NCBI GenBank assembly: GCA_027459665.1
Contig: DAIDHN010000031.1
Location: 1-46,078 of the forward strand
DNA from: Chthonomonadaceae bacterium
Lineage (GTDB): Bacteria; Armatimonadota; Chthonomonadetes; Chthonomonadales; Chthonomonadaceae
Direction of reading: 5' to 3'
Length of the DNA stretch: 46,078 bases
Part shown: positions 8,605 to 16,982 of the stretch, piece by piece
How positions within the stretch are numbered: position 1 is the stretch's first letter
How the letters are laid out: each line of letters begins with the position of its first letter
Program-made: the position numbers and the translations under genes
The notes under the pieces: model-generated
Told to the model about the DNA's origin: nothing
The model's database searches: none
What the model saw: the letters and a program-made list of their open reading frames with translations, nothing else

Positions 8605-9102
8605 TTGAGGTGGAATAGCCGATATGGGAGGCCGTCACGGTCTGCACTGCTTGCAATGATGCTGGCAAACGGGCTTGCCGCCGCCACCGCATTCCCGATA
8701 ACAATGTGGCTGTTTGGCGTGAAAGAGGTGGTGCCGCCTCTTCCTTTTCTGCGGCATCTGTTTGGTATACTGCCCGATTGGCAGGCAGTATGGCCGCTGC
8801 TGCCAGGAATGGCGGTGGCAGGCGGATGCTTCTGGTACTGGCTGGTACTCACCGGCCGAAGAAACGGGGTGGCATGGGGAGGCGCTGTTATTTATGGCGC
8901 ACTCATCGCCCTCTGCAATGTGCCGGCGTGTGGTTTGATTCTTGGTACGCTGCAGGGTCATGCCCTGCTTGGAATGCTGCTGGCCCTGCTCATTCTATTG
9001 CTGGCTCCTTCTGTACTGGGTGCAACTGTTGGCGCAGGTGTTGTTCTGGGCCTGCTCAACGGGTTTGCTGCACTGCTTTGGATCGCGAAAACTAAAACTT
9101 GA
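8605..9102 (+). CDS. small hydrophobic membrane protein, unknown function
   Basis: This 165-residue protein is strongly hydrophobic. About four membrane segments can be drawn: near residues 15-35, 65-85, 95-115, and one or two within 118-160. I recognise no family. The proposed start is TTG at 8605, with AGGA about 9 bases upstream. A later ATG at MMLANG would cost about 17 residues without disrupting the membrane segments. The gene lies 36 bases after hemL, so cotranscription is likely, but a role in tetrapyrrole metabolism would be guesswork. Confidence 0.55.
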   Translation: MRWNSRYGRPSRSALLAMMLANGLAAATAFPITMWLFGVKEVVPPLPFLRHLFGILPDWQAVWPLLPGMAVAGGCFWYWLVLTGRRNGVAWGGAVIYGALIALCNVPACGLILGTLQGHALLGMLLALLILLLAPSVLGATVGAGVVLGLLNGFAALLWIAKTKT

Positions 9103-9109
9103 GCGCTCT

Positions 9110-9118
9110 TGCTATAAA
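9110..9118 (+). promoter_or_regulatory. extended -10 element ahead of the PAS/HD-GYP operon
   Basis: TGC-TATAAA matches TGN plus a near-consensus -10. It lies just after the preceding stop codon and about 300 bases before the HD-GYP start, leaving a long untranslated leader that includes the small ORF at 9232. No good -35 is visible. Confidence 0.35.
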
Positions 9119-9231
9119 GCGCCTCACTTTTATCTGCTGTCGGCAGGCTGCTGCCATAAGCAGAGTTTACTATCTGCAGGCACTGCTCTCTGGGCAGGTC
9201 TACAGTTTTTAACATTCCAGGAGTAGAGACC

Positions 9232-9348
9232 ATGCTCGTTTCTGTTTCGAAAGGCTCTATCGTCTCCGTTTGCCTGTCTGCCTGTCGCAGCATTGCCGCA
9301 TTACTGCCCCCCGGACTTTCTATGAGCGCTGCTTTCCACACAGACTGA
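9232..9348 (+). CDS. possible 38-residue leader ORF
   Basis: ATG at 9232 follows CAGGAG by roughly 10 bases and opens a 38-codon frame ending at TGA 9346-9348. The peptide is slightly hydrophobic and rich in Ser, Leu and Ala, with no recognisable domain. It lies in the long leader ahead of the HD-GYP gene. It may be a chance ORF. Confidence 0.25.
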   Translation: MLVSVSKGSIVSVCLSACRSIAALLPPGLSMSAAFHTD

Positions 9349-9422
9349 TCTTCTTCTGCTGCTTCACACTGCACCAGAAAGAAAGTTCTCTTTACCATCT
9401 AAGTAGTATCGGGAGAGATAAC

Positions 9423-10991
9423 ATGACAAAAAAAGCAGAAGATACTGCAATAGCTCCGCTCAAAGCCAGCACCAGCAATCAGGCAGTTGTGTATGCCGCA
9501 CAAACTGAACGCCCTGCCATGCCTCTTACACTTATGCAGATATGCCATATGCTGCAAAGCGGCTGCACCATAGCTGAAGCAGCAGACCAGCTGCTGAATG
9601 CACAGCAGCCGTTGTTTCCATACGCTGCGCTGTCTCTGCTGCACAAAAACAGGGATGGTCAGTTCAACTGGCTTCCCAAAACACCTGAAACTGCCGGCAT
9701 GATAGTAGAAAACAGTTTTCTGCAGCAAACCCTGGCAGGGCTTTTTTCTTTCACCGCCCCGACCCTTCTCACCAGCCTCTCTGCAGAGCAGCAGAGTACA
9801 CTGGCGGTGCTGATGCCCGGTGTAACGCGCATGGTGTGGCCAGTAGCAAAAGAGTCTGACTCGTCTCTTCTCATGCTGGCAGCATTCCCTGCCGACCCGC
9901 CGGATGACTGGCAAAACAATACGGCGCTGCAAGACCTGGTGCATGCACTCTCGATGCTGGTACAGTACGAAGCCACACGCGAAGAAAGAAAACAGTCAGA
10001 CAGAATGCTGCGCAAAACAAGCCGGCGCATGACAAACATACTGCAAAGCATTTCGGAGGCATACTTCTCGCTAGACAGAGAATTTCGATTTACCTATGTA
10101 AACCGGCGAGGCGAAGAAATGGTGGGCAGGCAGCGCCAGGAACTGCTGGGCAAGATAATCTGGGAGGTTTTTCCTGAAAAAATCGGCATGAAATTCTACA
10201 CAGAATACACCAATGCCATGCACAACCAGAGTGCCGCCTGTTTTCAGGAACATTACGAAACCCCAGATGTATGGGTAACCGTGCGCGTCTTTCCCTCACA
10301 GGATGGTCTCTCAATTTATATTCAGGATATTACAGGCGAGGTATCTATGGAGAACTCGCTGCAGCAAATCAGAAGCAGGCTGCAGCGCAGCCTGGACGGC
10401 ATTGTGCGCGCACTGGTGTTTGCCGTGGAAGTACGCGACCCCTATACTGCTACGCATCAGCGCAGGGTGGGCGCGCTGGCTGGAGCGATCGCAAGAGCGC
10501 AGGGACAGAACCAGGAACAGGTTGCCCGCCTGCAAATGGCAGGGCTGCTGCATGATGTGGGCAAAATCAGTGTGCCCTCCGAAATTATGACGCGCCCCGG
10601 TGCACTAAACAGCGCCGAGATGTCGATTATTAAAACGCACCCTGAAATAGGCTTCAATATGCTGCGTGGCATAGAATTCGATGCCCCAGTGGCACTGGTT
10701 GCCCTGCAGCACCACGAAAGACTGAATGGCTCTGGCTACCCGCAGGGACTGCGTGCCGAAGAGATATGCCCGGAAGCACAGCTGATGGGAGTCGCCGATG
10801 TGGTAGAGGCAATGGCATCGCACCGCCCGTACCGCCCAGCCCTGGGTATAGAACGCGCGCTGGATGAGGTGCTTGCCCATCGGGGAAAGCTGTACAACAC
10901 AGAAGCAGTAGATGCCTGTTTTGAAGTATTCAGGCTCTACGGATTTGACTTCGACCAGCTGCTGCTGGCAGAACCGCTGGCATATCCGTGA
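9423..10991 (+). CDS. PAS and HD-GYP domain protein (probable cyclic-di-GMP phosphodiesterase)
   Basis: This is a 522-residue cytoplasmic signalling protein. Residues 1 to about 190 may form a GAF-like sensor, which is uncertain. A PAS domain spans about 200-310 (SISEAYFSLDREFRFTYVN to YIQDIT). The HD-GYP domain fills the C-terminal half: HQRRVGALAGAIA, LLHDVGKISVP (HDVGK at 377-381), KTHPEIGF and HHERLNGSGYP (430-440), with a complete GYP triad. The family hydrolyses c-di-GMP to pGpG or GMP. One position in the usual HHER.DGSGYP string is Asn rather than Asp. The ATG at 9423 has GGGAGAG 6 bases upstream. The stop overlaps the NamZ start (GTGA), linking sensing to peptidoglycan-sugar metabolism. 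Confidence 0.88.
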   Translation: MTKKAEDTAIAPLKASTSNQAVVYAAQTERPAMPLTLMQICHMLQSGCTIAEAADQLLNAQQPLFPYAALSLLHKNRDGQFNWLPKTPETAGMIVENSFLQQTLAGLFSFTAPTLLTSLSAEQQSTLAVLMPGVTRMVWPVAKESDSSLLMLAAFPADPPDDWQNNTALQDLVHALSMLVQYEATREERKQSDRMLRKTSRRMTNILQSISEAYFSLDREFRFTYVNRRGEEMVGRQRQELLGKIIWEVFPEKIGMKFYTEYTNAMHNQSAACFQEHYETPDVWVTVRVFPSQDGLSIYIQDITGEVSMENSLQQIRSRLQRSLDGIVRALVFAVEVRDPYTATHQRRVGALAGAIARAQGQNQEQVARLQMAGLLHDVGKISVPSEIMTRPGALNSAEMSIIKTHPEIGFNMLRGIEFDAPVALVALQHHERLNGSGYPQGLRAEEICPEAQLMGVADVVEAMASHRPYRPALGIERALDEVLAHRGKLYNTEAVDACFEVFRLYGFDFDQLLLAEPLAYP

Positions 10992-12121
10992 GGCAGCCTC
11001 TGCTCACTGGCCTGGATGTTTTGCAGCAAGAGGGGTTTTTGCCCCTGCAAGGCAAAAAAGCTGCCCTTGTCACCAACCACACAGGCATAAACGGCTGGGG
11101 GCAGGCAGGCATAGACCTGCTGCGCCATGCGCCGAATGTAGAGATGAAAGCGCTTTTCAGCCCGGAACACGGCATACGCGGCCAGAAAGATGAAACCATA
11201 GGCGACAGTTTCGACCAAGCCTCTGACCTGCCAGTATACAGCCTCTACGGAGAACGCACCCGGCCGGCGCCCGAACAGCTGCAGGGCCTGGATATTCTGA
11301 TATATGATATTCAGGACATAGGATGCCGCTTCTACACCTACATCAGCACCATGCTGGCATGCATGGAAGCGGCAGAAGAGTGCGGAGTGGAGTTTCTAGT
11401 GCTAGACAGACCCAACCCGGTCAACGGTGTAGATGTAGAAGGCCCGCTCTCCAGTGAACAGGCGCGCTCTTTTGTAGCCTGTCACCCCCTTCCACTGCGC
11501 CACGGTCTCACCATTGCCGAGCTGGCGCTGCTGTTTCAAAAACAGAAGGGGCTGCAGCAAAAGCCGCTGGTTTCGCCCATGAGAGGCTGGAAGCGGGAAA
11601 TGCTCTGGCAGGATACCGGTCTGCTCTGGGTGAACCCGTCGCCCAATATGCGCTCGCAAACACAGGCGCTGCTCTACCCTGGTGTAGCGCTGCCAGAATT
11701 TACCAACATATCGGTAGGCAGAGGCACGTCGGCGCCGTTTCAGTACTATGGTGCGCCCTGGGTAAACCCCGCTGAGCTGGCCAAGGCGCTGCTGCCCTCT
11801 GCACAGTGCGGGGCGGTCTGCATGCCAACCCGTTTTACGCCTGCCGAACGGCAGTACGCCGGAGAAGAGTGCGGCGGTGTGCAAATTGAACGGCAGAACC
11901 GCAGCGTACAGTCTGTGCGGCTCGGTTTTCTGCTGCTCACGGCCCTGGTGCGCCTCTACCCCGCAGACTGGCAGCATGAAAAACTGGGCATACTGCTTGC
12001 CTGCCCGCAAATAGAACAGGCTCTGCTGGCAGGGGCGCAGGCAGATGAACTGGAAGAAATGTGGAAAACCAGCACAAACCGGTTTATGCAGCAGCGCACG
12101 GAGTTTTTGCTCTATGACTGA
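10988..12121 (+). CDS. namZ: NamZ-like exo-beta-N-acetylmuramidase (DUF1343, GH171)
   Basis: This 377-residue protein has the full DUF1343 pattern: KKAALVTNHTGIN, ALFSPEHGIRG, IYDIQDIGCRFYTYIST, LDRPNPVNG and the region around SVGRGTSAPF. Characterised members of this family cleave terminal MurNAc from peptidoglycan fragments. No signal peptide is visible, since the protein begins MRQPLLTGLDVLQQ. It would therefore act in the cytoplasm, unlike many secreted members, which suits a recycling role. The GTG start at 10988 overlaps the HD-GYP stop by four bases, and its end overlaps the kinase start by eight. The MurNAc activity is inferred from the family. Confidence 0.8.
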   Translation: MRQPLLTGLDVLQQEGFLPLQGKKAALVTNHTGINGWGQAGIDLLRHAPNVEMKALFSPEHGIRGQKDETIGDSFDQASDLPVYSLYGERTRPAPEQLQGLDILIYDIQDIGCRFYTYISTMLACMEAAEECGVEFLVLDRPNPVNGVDVEGPLSSEQARSFVACHPLPLRHGLTIAELALLFQKQKGLQQKPLVSPMRGWKREMLWQDTGLLWVNPSPNMRSQTQALLYPGVALPEFTNISVGRGTSAPFQYYGAPWVNPAELAKALLPSAQCGAVCMPTRFTPAERQYAGEECGGVQIERQNRSVQSVRLGFLLLTALVRLYPADWQHEKLGILLACPQIEQALLAGAQADELEEMWKTSTNRFMQQRTEFLLYD

Positions 12122-13049
12122 AAACCTGCCTCCTGAGGTAATTGTGTATGGCACGGTATGCCTTGATGCCATCTGGCAGGTAGCCTCGCTGCCCGAACCA
12201 GACGGCTTTGCACCCATATTGCAGGAAGAGAATGCCATTGGCGGAGAGGCATGCAATACCGCCATTGCACTGCACTTGTGGGGAGTAAGAGTTTTATTGG
12301 CAGGCACTGCAACCGGCCAGGATGAGCGGGGCGCACAGCTGAGAGCATTGTTTGCCAGCCAGCTGCCCCATTTCTCCCTGCAGCATGTGGCCAGCCTGCC
12401 CGGCGCGCGCACGCCTTTTTGCGCCTGTATTGCCACGCCAGATGGCATGCGAACCATGTACGGCACAGGCTTCGAACAAATGCAGTGCCCGCAGCTCGAC
12501 AGAACGATTTTGCAGTCTGCACGCTTTTTTACCATGGACCCAAATGCATGGCAGATTTCGCTGCAAACCGGTTTGCAGGCGGCAGAGGCAGGATGCCAGG
12601 TGATTGCAATGGATTTTACCAGCAGTGCTGAAATGAACCGCGCAGGCAGAGCAATACTCACCTCTCTTGCTGCACTGCGGCTGCCGGGCGGCGCAGCAGA
12701 AGCCCGCAGGCAGGCAGCAGAACTGCGAGACCGTTACGAACGGGATGCGCTGATTACCTGCGGCGAAAAAGGCTGCTACCTTGCCGAAGCTGCCTGCCCC
12801 GGCGAACCCGCCCTGCATATACCGGCCAGCAAAGCGCCCCGTATGGTAGATGCTACCGGTGCAGGCGATATGTTTAGGGCAGGGCTGATTTATGGCCTGC
12901 TGCAAAACTGGCCTATTGCCAGCGCTGCAGAGTTTGCTTCTGCTGCTGCGGCTCTCAACTGCGCCATGCCGGGAGGATGGGGCGGCGTGCGCCCTGTAGA
13001 TGAAGTGCTGCAGTACCGAAAAACCGCCCCTCTGCTTGCCGCAGGCTAG
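12114..13049 (+). CDS. PfkB/ribokinase-family sugar kinase
   Basis: This 311-residue kinase has the N-terminal strand VIVYGTVCLDAI, substrate-loop GGEACNTAIAL, an ATP-side TCGEKGCY motif, and the PfkB signature 2, DATGAGDMFRAG (246 onward), with catalytic base Asp252. Family members phosphorylate sugars or nucleosides; the substrate is not evident. Overlap with the NamZ gene (8 bases) suggests it phosphorylates a sugar released by NamZ, which is inference. The ATG at 12114 begins exactly at the family start. An upstream in-frame ATG at 12045 lies inside namZ and was rejected. It is the last gene of the operon and is convergent with the gene at 13046. Confidence 0.82.
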   Translation: MTENLPPEVIVYGTVCLDAIWQVASLPEPDGFAPILQEENAIGGEACNTAIALHLWGVRVLLAGTATGQDERGAQLRALFASQLPHFSLQHVASLPGARTPFCACIATPDGMRTMYGTGFEQMQCPQLDRTILQSARFFTMDPNAWQISLQTGLQAAEAGCQVIAMDFTSSAEMNRAGRAILTSLAALRLPGGAAEARRQAAELRDRYERDALITCGEKGCYLAEAACPGEPALHIPASKAPRMVDATGAGDMFRAGLIYGLLQNWPIASAAEFASAAAALNCAMPGGWGGVRPVDEVLQYRKTAPLLAAG

Positions 13050-13891
13050 CGGCGCCTGGCGGCGGCTACCGATATGCGCCACACTACCCGCTGCAACAGG
13101 GTATTGCGGTGAATGCGTACCAACACATGCGCTCCGGCGCGTATGGCGGCAAGCGATAGAACCCTTCTCCCCTGTCGCACTTCAACCTCTTTTGAAAGCG
13201 CCAGAATGCGCACATCGCCAGCTGCAGTAAGCAGGGTAATGGTATGTGCAGATTCATCCAGCGCTTTCACCACCCCATGCACAATGGGCGCGCTGCGCTC
13301 TTTCAGCAGCAGGGCCAATTGTTTGGTATCGGCCACGGCGCGCGCTTCTATTTTTCCGCTTGCAAGCGCCCTGGGAATTACCCACACTTCGGCCCCGGGC
13401 AGAAACGGGTTGGATACAGCCTGGGCGCTTTTGCTCCCCCAAAGGGTAGAAGGCCCCAGCGTATAGGTGAAAGGGAGGGGAGGCGTGCCCAGAAGGAGCG
13501 TGAGGGAGCGGTTTTGCGCCTTTTGCAGTGTGCCGTGCTGTATGGCTTTGCGCAGAAAAACAAGCCACTGCCACGATGCTGCATCTGCCACATCGGTTGC
13601 TTCTACACCGTTTTTTGTGTGGCGAACGTGTATATAAAGCAGGGTATGAGGGGCAAAACTGTCTGCCTGCACAGCCTGGCGGTTTTTCCAGCAGCGCACA
13701 CTGTCGGGCAAAAGGCACGATGCCTGGCTGCCGTTGGAAAGCTGCAGGGTGATGCTTTTAGCCTCCAATTGAGCGAGGTACCCCGTGATGAGCGTGCTGC
13801 GCACGGTTTTTCGCACGGCTGCCTGGCGCCTAAATCGCTGCTTATGCAGTTTTGAGGTTTGGATAACCAGCAAAACAGCCGGCACAAACAT
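13046..13891 (-). CDS. membrane-anchored protein with three repeated beta-rich domains
   Basis: The 281-residue protein starts with a hydrophobic stretch (MFVPAVLLVI) followed by basic residues, suggesting a signal anchor. Beyond that I see three segments with a similar layout, near residues 33-100, 122-190 and 203-270. Each starts with a short beta strand plus TITL- or LTLL-like residues and ends in a value, charge and VRI/VIP pattern. They recall small OB-like or DUF5666-type domains, but I cannot name the family. AGGAG lies 7 bases before ATG 13891. It is the last gene of the leftward run containing gltX and the amidohydrolase-like pair, 13 bases behind the latter. Confidence 0.5.
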   Translation of the reverse strand: MFVPAVLLVIQTSKLHKQRFRRQAAVRKTVRSTLITGYLAQLEAKSITLQLSNGSQASCLLPDSVRCWKNRQAVQADSFAPHTLLYIHVRHTKNGVEATDVADAASWQWLVFLRKAIQHGTLQKAQNRSLTLLLGTPPLPFTYTLGPSTLWGSKSAQAVSNPFLPGAEVWVIPRALASGKIEARAVADTKQLALLLKERSAPIVHGVVKALDESAHTITLLTAAGDVRILALSKEVEVRQGRRVLSLAAIRAGAHVLVRIHRNTLLQRVVWRISVAAARRR

Positions 13892-13904
13892 CTGTAAACT
13901 CCTG

Positions 13905-14651
13905 TTATTCCAGTTCGCTGTAACTCCCCACCGAAAAGAGTTTCTCTGCGTTTTCAGAAAGTATTCGTTTTCTGTCGTTGGGCCGCAGGTTTACATCTTC
14001 CAGCATTCCCAGCAGCGCCGCAGGGTCTATGCCTGGCATGCCGCTGCCAAACAAAATGCGGTTGGCTCCAATTTGTTCGAGGGCAAAAGGTATTTTTCTC
14101 AGGTCGGTCGGGCCTGAAATTTCCAGGTAGATGTTGGTTGTCTGATGAGCGGCTCCTACCGCTACTCTCCAGTCGCTGCCGCCCATACCAAGAAACACAA
14201 AGCGGTGCATTGAGTAGGTCTTTGCCAGCTGGTGGGCCATTTCGGCACAGGCGGCATTAGGAGTGGGCAGCAGAATAGGCTTCTGGTACCTTCGGCATGC
14301 ATTCAGTATTTCATCTGCTACCACAGGCAGAATGGGTTCGTAGGGGGTATGGTTCACAAACAGTACTGCTGCAAAGCGCCTGCTGCCCAGCATTTCTCGT
14401 ACAGCCTCTATAGAAGAGGTAGGTCTGCCCAGATGCACGGTAAGGCACCCGTACAGATTTGGCCGCTGATCGAGCGCCATTTTCAGAATGCGGTTTCCCG
14501 ACAGCGGGTCTACCAGTGCAGCGCGGGCAGAGTTGACAAGGGCCATATCTATGCCGCGCTGTGCCATCATTTCCGATATTTCATCTGCGTTTCTGCAGAT
14601 GCCTGGTATAAGGTGCCCTTCCAGGGCAACCTGGCAGTCAAGAATAGACAT
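13905..14651 (-). CDS. amidohydrolase-2-like TIM-barrel protein lacking metal ligands
   Basis: This 248-residue protein aligns by pattern with the amidohydrolase 2 (COG2159) fold. It has a start strand ILDCQVALEGH, a central strand KPILLPTPNAACAEMAHQLA, FVFLGMGGSDWR, NIYLEISG and a C-terminal NRILFGSGMPG. The usual ligands are all altered. HxH is absent from the first strand, the strand-5 His is Pro (KPILLP), the following His is Gly (FLGMGG), and the FGSD aspartate is Gly (FGSG). A hydrolase reaction by the standard mechanism is therefore unlikely. GGGAGGA precedes ATG 14651. It lies 18 bases after a paralogous gene and downstream of gltX. Role unknown. Confidence 0.65.
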   Translation of the reverse strand: MSILDCQVALEGHLIPGICRNADEISEMMAQRGIDMALVNSARAALVDPLSGNRILKMALDQRPNLYGCLTVHLGRPTSSIEAVREMLGSRRFAAVLFVNHTPYEPILPVVADEILNACRRYQKPILLPTPNAACAEMAHQLAKTYSMHRFVFLGMGGSDWRVAVGAAHQTTNIYLEISGPTDLRKIPFALEQIGANRILFGSGMPGIDPAALLGMLEDVNLRPNDRKRILSENAEKLFSVGSYSELE

Positions 14652-14669
14652 GGTTTACATTCCTCCCGG

Positions 14670-15401
14670 TTACGGCAGCAGCAAAGCTTTGCCGGCGTTA
14701 TGCATCAGTACCTGTTCCTGTTCTGCACCGCTCAGCCCCGATACTCTCAGCATATTCATAATACCGCCCATAGAACGCAGCGGAGCAGAAGAACCAAACA
14801 GAATGCGGTCGACCCCTGCTGTGCGGGCCACCTGTGCCAGAGCGCCGCAGGCGAGAAGGCGCGAGATTTCAATGTACCAGCGTGGGTTTTGGCGCAGCAC
14901 CAGCAGAGCTTCGGCCAGCAGGTTCAGCTCTACCCTGCCCAAAACCACCGTACCCGGGTAGCCTTTTGCAACTTCGGCCAGCTGGGTAATCTGGCCGGCA
15001 TGCAGCACATCCACCATGATTGGCAGGGGGCGTGCAGCTCTGGCCAGTGCGGCCAGCTGGGCCTGAAACGGTGCGAAGGCTATTGGCCAACCCTGCAGAT
15101 CGGGAAAGAAGCGCACCATGCGAAAGCCGTCATCGGCGAGGCGCAGCACGGGTGTATCATCGCCAAAGTACCGTTCAGGGTGCAGGGTTGCTACCGGGAG
15201 CAGGTCTGGCTGATCTGCACAGGTAGCGCGTGTAATGGCATTGCCTACTTCCGGGTCGAGCAGTATTCCCACCGTAGAGAGGGTGAGTGCGCTCTGAATG
15301 CCATGCTTGTGCAGCATGGCGCGCAAACCGTCCAGGGTAAGGTCTGCATTCAGCATTGGCAGAGAGCCAAAGAGTGTGTTTACATCCAGAATATCTGGCA
15401 T
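14670..15401 (-). CDS. second amidohydrolase-2-like protein lacking metal ligands
   Basis: This 243-residue paralogue of the following gene has the same fold pattern: ILDVNTLFGSL, LPIMVDVLHAGQ, VVLGRVELN, RWYIEISRL and DRILFGSSAP. The family HxH appears as N-T, the strand-5 His as Asp, the next His as Gly (VVLGRV), and the FGSD aspartate as Ser (FGSS). Different residues replace the same ligands in the two copies, so loss of metal binding is probably old or selected. GGAGGG lies about 9 bases before ATG 15401. It is 15 bases behind gltX, so co-expression is likely. Function unknown. Confidence 0.65.
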   Translation of the reverse strand: MPDILDVNTLFGSLPMLNADLTLDGLRAMLHKHGIQSALTLSTVGILLDPEVGNAITRATCADQPDLLPVATLHPERYFGDDTPVLRLADDGFRMVRFFPDLQGWPIAFAPFQAQLAALARAARPLPIMVDVLHAGQITQLAEVAKGYPGTVVLGRVELNLLAEALLVLRQNPRWYIEISRLLACGALAQVARTAGVDRILFGSSAPLRSMGGIMNMLRVSGLSGAEQEQVLMHNAGKALLLP

Positions 15402-15416
15402 AGGTATGCGCCCTCC

Positions 15417-16904
15417 TCAGATTTTTTCCTGTACCTGCTTCAGCCTGCCAATGGTGCGTTCCCTGCCCAGTCCCTCCAATGCTTCAAAGAGACCCGGGCC
15501 AACGGTGCGCCCTGTTACGGCTACCCGCGTAGGGTGAATTACTTCTGCAAATTTTACTTCCAGCTGCGCTGCTACAGCCCGCACGCTCTCTTCCAGTTCT
15601 GCGGCAGAAAAAGCAGGCAGTAATGCAAACTGTTCTATTTCCATTTGCAGCATGCGGGGCACATGGGCTGCCCCCATCCACTTCGCCACTGCTTTAGCAT
15701 CATAATCTTGTGGATACTGTATGTTCTGAAAAAACGGTCTGGTAAGTTCCACCACTTCAGAAAGCGTTTTCATGCGCTCTATTTCAAGGGGAATAATGCG
15801 CCGCGCGTATTCTCTCTCTTCCCTGGTTGGCGGGTCGGATACAAGCCCTGCCTTCACCAGATACGGCAGGCAAAGCCCCAGTATTCTTCCCACAGGGCTG
15901 CGGCGTATGTACTGGCCATTCATCCATTTGAGCTTTTCGTAGTCAAAAATAGCCGGATGCTCGGAGATTCCCTCCAGGCTGAACCGATCCAGTATTTCCG
16001 GTATGGTGAGCAGCTCTTTGTTCTCCTCGCCAGTAGACCAGCCAAGCAGCACCAGAAAGTTGAACAGCGCTTCAGGCAGATAACCCTGCTCTATAAACTC
16101 TGTGAACTGTGTGGCGCCGTGCCGTTTGCTCAGTTTTTTTCGGTCGGGTCCCAGAATAAGGGGCGGATGTACCAGTTTGGGCGCTTCCCAGCCAAATGCA
16201 TTGATGACAGCCATAAACTTTGCCGCACTAGAAAGCCAGTCATCGCCTCGAATTACATGGGTAACGCCCATCAGGTGGTCATCTACCACACAGGCCAAAA
16301 AGTAGGTGGGATAGCCGTCTGTTTTCAGCAGCACCTGGTCGTCCTGCCCGCGGTTTTCGTACACAATCTCGCCCTTTACCAGGTCGTGTACTGTGGTTTT
16401 GCCTTCCATTGGCATGGCAAGGCGCACCACAAAGGGCGGTTCGCCCCCCAGTTCCTGCATGCGCTGCAGCCGCATGTTTTCGCGCCGTTCGGGTTCGCGG
16501 CAGTTGCGGTCGTATCCGGTAGGCACCCCCCGCTCCTGCTGGGCCTGCCTCATGGCTTCCAGGCGTTCCTTGCTGCAGTAGCATTTGTATGCGTGGCCGC
16601 TTTCTATCAGCTGCTCTGAGTGCTGTTTGTACAGCGCCAGCCTTTCGCTCTGAATATAGGGGCCAGCCTCGCCTCCCGATACCCACCATTCATCGGGGCA
16701 GACACCCAGGTAGCGAAGACTTTCTTCTATATCCCAAATACCTTCGGGCTGGTAGCGTTCGGGAGACCGGTCGGTGTCTTCCAGGCGCACCAGAAACTTC
16801 CCGTCATGCTTGCGAGCAAACAGCCAGTTGTAAATAGCGGTTCTCAGGTTGCCTACATGGGGTGAGCCTGTAGGGCTGGGTGCATAGCGTACACGAACAG
16901 ACAT
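15417..16904 (-). CDS. gltX: glutamate-tRNA ligase
   Basis: This class I synthetase charges tRNA-Glu, whose product also feeds the HemL pathway. The 495-residue protein has APSPTGSPHVGN (HIGH region at 16-19), the KMSKS region KLSKR at 257-261, LIRG/VIRGDDWLSS, and a cysteine cluster, CYC at 108-110 with Cys135, that fits the zinc site of GluRS. Length and motifs fit a discriminating or non-discriminating GluRS; the sequence alone does not settle which. The ATG at 16904 has no obvious Shine-Dalgarno. Genes on both sides run the same way, with short gaps to the amidohydrolase-like pair downstream. Confidence 0.95.
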   Translation of the reverse strand: MSVRVRYAPSPTGSPHVGNLRTAIYNWLFARKHDGKFLVRLEDTDRSPERYQPEGIWDIEESLRYLGVCPDEWWVSGGEAGPYIQSERLALYKQHSEQLIESGHAYKCYCSKERLEAMRQAQQERGVPTGYDRNCREPERRENMRLQRMQELGGEPPFVVRLAMPMEGKTTVHDLVKGEIVYENRGQDDQVLLKTDGYPTYFLACVVDDHLMGVTHVIRGDDWLSSAAKFMAVINAFGWEAPKLVHPPLILGPDRKKLSKRHGATQFTEFIEQGYLPEALFNFLVLLGWSTGEENKELLTIPEILDRFSLEGISEHPAIFDYEKLKWMNGQYIRRSPVGRILGLCLPYLVKAGLVSDPPTREEREYARRIIPLEIERMKTLSEVVELTRPFFQNIQYPQDYDAKAVAKWMGAAHVPRMLQMEIEQFALLPAFSAAELEESVRAVAAQLEVKFAEVIHPTRVAVTGRTVGPGLFEALEGLGRERTIGRLKQVQEKI

Positions 16905-16982
16905 AGATGATAGAGAGGGGCAGACTGCCCCTCCGCACTCCTTTCCAAAAGAAAATTAGCAGCACAGGCACTTGCAAAGGTA

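Larger units (their letters stand above)
9103..9422 (+). other. 320-bp intergenic region before the HD-GYP gene
   Basis: No established gene lies here. It contains an extended -10-like element (9110-9118), a 38-codon ORF (9232-9348) with a fair ribosome-binding site, and the GGGAGAG Shine-Dalgarno of the downstream gene just before 9423. I see no strong terminator hairpin or tRNA. Confidence 0.5.
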
